From Chloroflexi bacterium UBA4730 (GTDB lineage Bacteria; Chloroflexota; Limnocylindria; P2-11E), in assembly GCA_002404155.1 (NCBI GenBank), contig DHJC01000081.1, forward strand, positions 1 through 64,000: DNA of 64,000 nt. Direction: 5' to 3'. Of this stretch, positions 60,022 through 64,000 are shown piece after piece; the stretch's first letter is position 1; each line of letters opens with the position of its first letter. The position numbers and the translations under genes are program-made. Under the pieces are notes generated by a model that ran no database searches, was not told where the DNA came from, and saw only the letters and a program-made list of their open reading frames with translations.

Positions 60022-61379
60022 GACTGGGTGGTGACCTTGTCCGCGCCGACGGCCTGCTTGAGGTCATCGGTGTACCGCTGGGCGCCCTCGGTCGCCGAGA
60101 CCTCGCCGGCCGCGACGCGCGCGGTCGCCTTCTGGATCGCCTGCTGGACCTTCGGGTACGCTGCGTCGACCGGCGTGAACTTCGCCTTCGTCAGCGCCTC
60201 GGTCGACGCGACCAGGTACGGGTCGGCCTTGAACTCGGCAACGTTGGCCGAATCGGTCCGTGCGACGGGGTGCGGGTCCTCGATGTTGAGCTTGGCGACG
60301 ATGTCCTTCGTGTTGACGGCCTTGATGAACTCCCAGGCGCCCTGCTTGTTCTTGCTCTTCGCGGTGATGTACCAGCAGGTCCCGGGACCCCCGACCGTGA
60401 ACGACGGCCCGCCGCTCTCGGTGGGGTGGAGGTTGTAGCCAACGTTCGCTTGGGTCGCGGCCTTGTCCTTGGCCGCCCATCCGCCGTAGACCCAACCGCC
60501 CTCGAAGAGCAGCGCGAGCTGGCCGTTCCCGATCTTCTCGCGCATCGCTGTCCAGGGCTTGGTCGCGGTGAGGATGTCCTTTGGGCTGAGGCCGTCGCCG
60601 TAGGCCTTCGCGTAGTAGGCCATGACCTTGCGCGTGGCCGGGCTGTCCCCGATCCACTTCCCGCCTTGGTCCTGGAGCTGGCCACCATAGGCCCACAGGA
60701 GCGGGACGAACGCATGATCGGCGGTGCCGCCGGAACCGGCGGGACCCGCGTAGAGCGCGTACGGGAGCACGTTGGGCAGATTCGCCTTCTTGACGGCCGC
60801 GGCGGCGTCGAGGATCCCCTGGACGTTCGCCGGCTTCCAATCGGCGGGCAGCCCCGCCTTCTGCAGGTCGTCCTTCCGGTAGTACAGCCACCGCATGTCA
60901 AGGCCGTACGGGATGGCCCAGACCTTTCCCTTGTAGCTCACGCCATTCTTGACGGAATCCGGGTAGTACTGCCATTCGTCCCACTGCTTGACGTAGTCGT
61001 CCAGCGGTTCGATGTAGCCCGCATCCGCAAGCTCGCCGATCAGGTTGCCGCCGACGTGGGTGACATCGGGCACATCGCTACCGTCGAGCCGCAGCAGCAG
61101 CTTCGTGTAGTAGTCGTCGCTGTTGATCTTCTGGAGATCGATCGTCACGGCGAGGCCCGAGAACTGCGCCTTCAGCGCGGCCGCCGCCTGCTCGACGTAC
61201 TTCGGCTTGAACCCTGCTTCATCGGGGTAGGACACCGTGATCGTCCCGGAGATCTTGCCCCCGGTCGCCGCAGCACCACCACCGGTCGTCGCCGGTCCGC
61301 ACGCCACGACGACACCGGTCGCCGCGGCGATCTGTAGGAAACGTCGACGCGAGACCGCCATCCGCTCGAGGTCGCTCAT
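60018..61379 (-). CDS. extracellular sugar-binding lipoprotein of an ABC importer
   Basis: The 453-residue family 1 solute-binding protein has a twin-arginine-like signal (SRRRFLQIAAATGVVVACGP) with RRRF at 11-14 and a lipobox cysteine at 27, so it is probably exported folded and lipid-anchored. The mature part has the DDYYTKLLLRLDGSDVPDV and GLDMRWLYYRKDDL hallmarks. GGAGG lies 6 bases upstream of the ATG at 61379. It is the first gene of the operon. Confidence 0.9.
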   Translation of the reverse strand: MSDLERMAVSRRRFLQIAAATGVVVACGPATTGGGAAATGGKISGTITVSYPDEAGFKPKYVEQAAAALKAQFSGLAVTIDLQKINSDDYYTKLLLRLDGSDVPDVTHVGGNLIGELADAGYIEPLDDYVKQWDEWQYYPDSVKNGVSYKGKVWAIPYGLDMRWLYYRKDDLQKAGLPADWKPANVQGILDAAAAVKKANLPNVLPYALYAGPAGSGGTADHAFVPLLWAYGGQLQDQGGKWIGDSPATRKVMAYYAKAYGDGLSPKDILTATKPWTAMREKIGNGQLALLFEGGWVYGGWAAKDKAATQANVGYNLHPTESGGPSFTVGGPGTCWYITAKSKNKQGAWEFIKAVNTKDIVAKLNIEDPHPVARTDSANVAEFKADPYLVASTEALTKAKFTPVDAAYPKVQQAIQKATARVAAGEVSATEGAQRYTDDLKQAVGADKVTTQS

Positions 61380-61452
61380 CATTTTCCTCCAAGGCCGCGT
61401 TCGCTCAGGCCGTGAACCCGGCACGGGCCGAACGATAATCCCGGGTTGGCGC

Positions 61453-61458
61453 TAGTGT
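61453..61458 (+). promoter_or_regulatory. -10 element TAGTGT before the glycosidase gene
   Basis: TAGTGT ends 7 bases before the ATG at 61466 and there is no SD, consistent with a leaderless transcript divergent from the ABC operon. Confidence 0.4.
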
Positions 61459-61465
61459 CCTGTCG

Positions 61466-62749
61466 ATGTCGCCCGACACCCAGAAGATCGCGGCGGCGGC
61501 ACGCCGCGCCCTCAGCGACAACCGGCAGTCGGGAACATCGGGCTGGGACGGGAAGCGCTACGACTTCGTCTGCCCGTCCGGGACGACCTATCCCTTCCAG
61601 TGGCTGTGGGACAGCGCGTTCCACGCGATCGCGCTATCGCATGTCGATCCCGCTCTGGCGAAGCAGGAGCTGCGGTGTCTATTGCAAGGTGCGCAGCCGG
61701 ACGGGTTCATCCCGCACATGCTCCTGTGGGAGAAGAACGCGCACGAGGCGGCGCTCCGCGAGTACTCCATCACCTTGCTGCACCCGTACTTCACCTCGAT
61801 CACCCAGCCGCCGGTGCTCGCGCGCGCGATCGAGCGGGTCTACGAGGCCTCCGGTGACGTCGGGTTCCTTCGCGACGTCCTGCCGCCGACGCTCCGGTTC
61901 TTCCGCTGGTTGAAGGCGCAGCGCGACCCGGATGACGACGCGCTCATCGCCACGATCCAGCCGGATGAGTCGGGGCTCGACGCGAGCCCGAAGTACGACG
62001 CTGCCATGGGTGTGCCGTGGGACCCGCCCGAGGCGACTCTCCCCGCGCTGACCCGCTCCATGGACCGGCTCTTCGCGGAGTACGAGCCTCTGCGCGGCGA
62101 TCCGGCGCGGATCCTCTCGCTCGATCGGTTCGTGTGGGAGGACGTCATGGTGAACACGATCTACGCCGACGGTCTCCGCCGGCTCGGGCCGCTCTGCCGC
62201 GCCGCCGGCTACCCCGAGGCCGAGGCGCGCGAGTTCGAGGATCGCGCGACGCGCGTCCGGTCGGCGCTCGAGACGAAGTGCTGGGACGAGAAGGCCGGCG
62301 TGTTTTGGGATCTCTCGGGGTGGCGCGAGGAACCGGCCCGCACGCTCACCTTCTCGTCCCTGTTCCCGCTCGTGCTCGCCGACCTCGACCCGCGAAAGGC
62401 CGCCCGGCTCATCGACGAGCACCTGTTGAACGAGCGCGAATTCTGGCTCCCCTACCCGATCCCAAGCACCGCGGCATCCGAGCCGACCTTCGACCCGGGG
62501 TGGCGAACGAAGACGACCTGGCGTGGTCCGACCTGGGTCGCGATCAACTGGTACCTCTACTGGGGCCTGCGTGAACACGGCAGAGCGGACATCGCCACCG
62601 AGCTCGCGCGGCGGACGTTCGAGATGGTCGAGCGCGCTGGCATGCGCGAATTCTTCGACCCGCGCACCGGCGCCGGCGAGGGAGCATCGAGCTTCGGCAT
62701 GTCGACGCTCGTCCTCGATCTCATCGCGGCAGAGCACCTTCCGTCGTGA
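61466..62749 (+). CDS. MGH1/GH63-like (alpha/alpha)6 glycoside hydrolase
   Basis: The 427-residue enzyme has the barrel motifs PFQWLWDSAFHAIALSHVD, DDDALIATIQPDESGLDAS, TWRGPTWVAINWYLYWG and a late EGASSFGMSTLVLDL, resembling mannosylglycerate-hydrolase-like and GH63 enzymes. It would release glucose or mannose from short glycosides. Its position opposite a sugar ABC operon suggests it acts on the imported sugar. No signal peptide is seen, so it is cytoplasmic. Confidence 0.85.
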   Translation: MSPDTQKIAAAARRALSDNRQSGTSGWDGKRYDFVCPSGTTYPFQWLWDSAFHAIALSHVDPALAKQELRCLLQGAQPDGFIPHMLLWEKNAHEAALREYSITLLHPYFTSITQPPVLARAIERVYEASGDVGFLRDVLPPTLRFFRWLKAQRDPDDDALIATIQPDESGLDASPKYDAAMGVPWDPPEATLPALTRSMDRLFAEYEPLRGDPARILSLDRFVWEDVMVNTIYADGLRRLGPLCRAAGYPEAEAREFEDRATRVRSALETKCWDEKAGVFWDLSGWREEPARTLTFSSLFPLVLADLDPRKAARLIDEHLLNEREFWLPYPIPSTAASEPTFDPGWRTKTTWRGPTWVAINWYLYWGLREHGRADIATELARRTFEMVERAGMREFFDPRTGAGEGASSFGMSTLVLDLIAAEHLPS

Positions 62750-63156
62750 CAGCGCGGACGGCAGCCGCCCGAGACCCGGCGCCATCGTTCTCGACGACGT
62801 TCGCGGAGGTGCGCTGATGCTCGGCCGGCTGCGTCACAGCTCGCACCTGCGGATCCACCCCGCGACGTGGCTGCAGGGCGGTCGCGCCAGCACGGGCACA
62901 GGCCCCGGTCCTGCTCCAGGCCGGTCGTGGGCTGGTTGATCTTGACGACACCTGCCTGGATCCGGTCGTCGTGTCGACACTCATGCCGCGCGCGGCGGCC
63001 CGTTCCGCGCGGTCGAGGATCGTCGCCTCCTCGTCGAGCGTGGAGTGCTCGGTCTCATCGGTTCGTGTCACGATCCAACCTCCGGTGATCGCAACTCTCG
63101 CAGCCTCCTCCCCGAACGCTTAGCGGGGCTCGATGGGCCCGGGGTGGCCGCTCGTC
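62750..63156. other. gene-poor segment with gene debris
   Basis: No intact gene is recognised. It contains an aldehyde dehydrogenase fragment (62914-62967) and short arginine- or alanine-rich frames without family resemblance. Confidence 0.5.
62914..62967 (-). pseudogene. aldehyde dehydrogenase fragment
   Basis: One minus-strand frame reads DRIQAGVVKINQPTTGLE, the strongly conserved segment preceding the C-terminal FGG motif of ketoglutaric-semialdehyde-type aldehyde dehydrogenases. Flanking sequence does not continue the family. About 18 codons remain. Confidence 0.6.
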
Positions 63157-63696
63157 TTACGGCTCGTACGTGTGCATCGACTCGATGCCGAACGCGCGGT
63201 TGAAGCGCGCCCGGTAGTTCTCCATGGCGATGGAGCCGGCGAGCTCGACGATCTGGGCGTCGGTGAAGTGAGCCCGCACGGCGTTGAAGACGGCGTCGGT
63301 CACGTCGGCCGGCGTCGCGCTCATCGCTTCGGCCAGGGCGAGCGCCGCCCGCTCGGGCTCGTCGAAGAGCCCGCTGTCGCGCCACCCGCCTACCGCGGCG
63401 ATCTTCTCCGCGGAGGCGCCACCCCGGCTGCTCCCGGCAGCGTTCGTGTCCATTCAGAAGGGGCAGCGGACCATCTGCGCCGCGCGCAGCTGCACGAGCC
63501 CGCGGAGCTGGGCGCTGAGCTTCCCGCTCTTCGCGGGGGCCGCCCCGAGCGCCCGGCTCGCCTCGAGGATCGGCGGACAGTGGGCCTGGATGCCCACAGA
63601 GTCGAGGGTCCGGCCGAAGGTCTTCGCCGATTGCTCCAGGATCGGCCGCACCTCGGGCGGCGCTTCGTCGGTGGTCAGCGGACGGAGGCGCGGCAT
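63157..63696 (-). CDS. AhpD/carboxymuconolactone decarboxylase-family selenoprotein (UGA-encoded Sec)
   Basis: Reading through one in-frame TGA at 63454-63456 gives a 179-residue protein (MPRLRPLTTDEAPPE to HTYEP). The TGA is residue 81 in CPF-U-MDTNAAG, exactly where relatives have the resolving Cys of the redox CxxC motif. Downstream the frame continues the family (FDEPERAALALAEAMSATP, ENYRARFNRAFGIE). A hairpin with a G in the loop starts 13 bases after the TGA. selA and selB are in the same window. GGGAGA precedes the ATG. Without Sec the gene would look like two adjacent ORFs. Confidence 0.8.
63427..63441 (-). promoter_or_regulatory. SECIS-like hairpin after the TGA codon
   Basis: On the minus strand GCTGC, loop CGGGA and GCAGC form a short stem-loop beginning 13 bases after the TGA. 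Bacterial SECIS elements lie within about 16-37 bases of the UGA with a G in the first two loop positions; this apical loop fits. Confidence 0.55.
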
Positions 63697-63799
63697 CTTT
63701 GCTTCTCCCTTTCGCCGAAGTGGTCGATGGGAGCGTAGACCGCGAAGGCGCCGCCCGCCCCGCTGTACAGCAGCACGCACGTCCAGACCTCCAATCCGA

Positions 63800-64000
63800 C
63801 ACATGGCCGAGCGCCGATGAGCTGCGCCAGATCTACTCGACCAAGGGCCTCGATGGCGCTGAGGGAACGATCGCGTACTGCCGCATCGGCGAACGAAGCT
63901 CGCACACCTGGTTCGTCCTGAAGTACGTCCTCGGTCAGGAGAAGATCCGGAACTACGACGGGAGCTGGATCGAGTACGGCAGCCCCATCGTCGCGCCGAT
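63800..64000 (+). pseudogene. thiosulfate sulfurtransferase (rhodanese) C-terminal part, 5-prime truncated, runs off the window
   Basis: The frame reads WPSADELRQIYSTKGL, then TIAYCRIGERSSHTWFVLKY with the rhodanese active-site loop CRIGERS, then NYDGSWIEYGSPI. This is the catalytic domain of SseA-type sulfurtransferases. The preceding domain and any start codon are missing; upstream sequence does not resemble the family. It continues past base 64000, so the 3-prime end is unknown. Confidence 0.78.

Noticed and set aside
63454..63456. TGA in the AhpD-like gene as a simple nonsense mutation
   Set aside because: The codon is exactly at the redox cysteine, no other damage is visible in the gene, a SECIS-like hairpin follows and selA/selB are present; a TGC-to-TGA mutation remains possible but is less likely.
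63675..63905. A 76-residue minus-strand frame upstream of the selenoprotein gene
   Set aside because: It overlaps the sulfurtransferase fragment antisense and the start of the selenoprotein gene, and shows no family features.

Overview
This is a gene-dense, high-G+C stretch of bacterial chromosome with strongly G/C-biased third codon positions. The gene set, with many ATGA/GTGA stop-start overlaps, apparently leaderless promoters, an actinobacterial-type LeuA, DUF4446, DUF1461, CehA/McbA-type PHP proteins and a helicase-nuclease fusion, fits a soil or freshwater Chloroflexota (Limnocylindria/Ellin6529-like). That placement is an inference from gene content, not a phylogeny.

Region 1 (1-27.8 kb) is almost entirely minus-strand housekeeping genes: ftsH, tilS with a CAU tRNA 4 bases upstream, an HNH nuclease, initiator tRNA, a FtsB/DivIC-like gene, a serine beta-lactamase-like hydrolase, a PfkB kinase, ychF, murI and a TadZ/CpaE-like ATPase. 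A D-amino-acid module follows: DgcA-like racemase, DgcN-like DUF1611 protein, N-acyl-D-amino-acid deacylase and M20 amidohydrolase. Next come rmuC with a LexA-like box, a plus-strand MFS transporter, a UvrD helicase fused to a Fe-S PD-(D/E)XK nuclease, trmFO, a leucyl aminopeptidase and a selenocysteine run (selB, ridA, selA), then a DAG kinase and DUF4446.

Region 2 (27.8-31.2 kb) is a scrapyard beside tRNA-Val(CAC): a decayed serine recombinase, an IS21 IstB fragment, one intact fumarylacetoacetase-family gene and a tRNA-Cys 3-prime fragment. Region 3 (31.3-51.0 kb) holds two amino-acid operons. The minus-strand ilvB-ilvN-ilvC-(small gene)-leuA-ilvD-ilvA-leuC-leuD operon is headed by a leader peptide and attenuator-like hairpin. 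Just upstream a PucR-type regulator has its own branched-chain-rich leader and hairpin. A plus-strand operon follows: HAD phosphatase-hisZ-hisG-hisD-hisC-hisB-hisH-hisF-hisIE. It lacks hisA and ends in a leuB remnant that is frameshifted and cut off near an IS21 end.

Region 4 (51.1-55.8 kb) carries IS21 debris, a RelE/Phd-type pair whose toxin runs into IstA sequence, a MazF-like pair, HicAB and a pRiA4b-type protein. It also holds a second copy of the last 24 bp of the tRNA-Val locus. The two copies bracket about 26.6 kb that includes both amino-acid operons. Region 5 (55.8-62.7 kb) is a carbohydrate uptake and processing cluster: PHP hydrolase, ABC ATPase, two permeases, binding lipoprotein and an MGH1/GH63-like glycosidase. 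Region 6 (62.75-64 kb) has aldehyde dehydrogenase and sulfurtransferase fragments around an intact AhpD/carboxymuconolactone-decarboxylase gene. Its catalytic second cysteine codon is TGA, so it is probably a selenoprotein, which fits the selA/selB genes in region 1.
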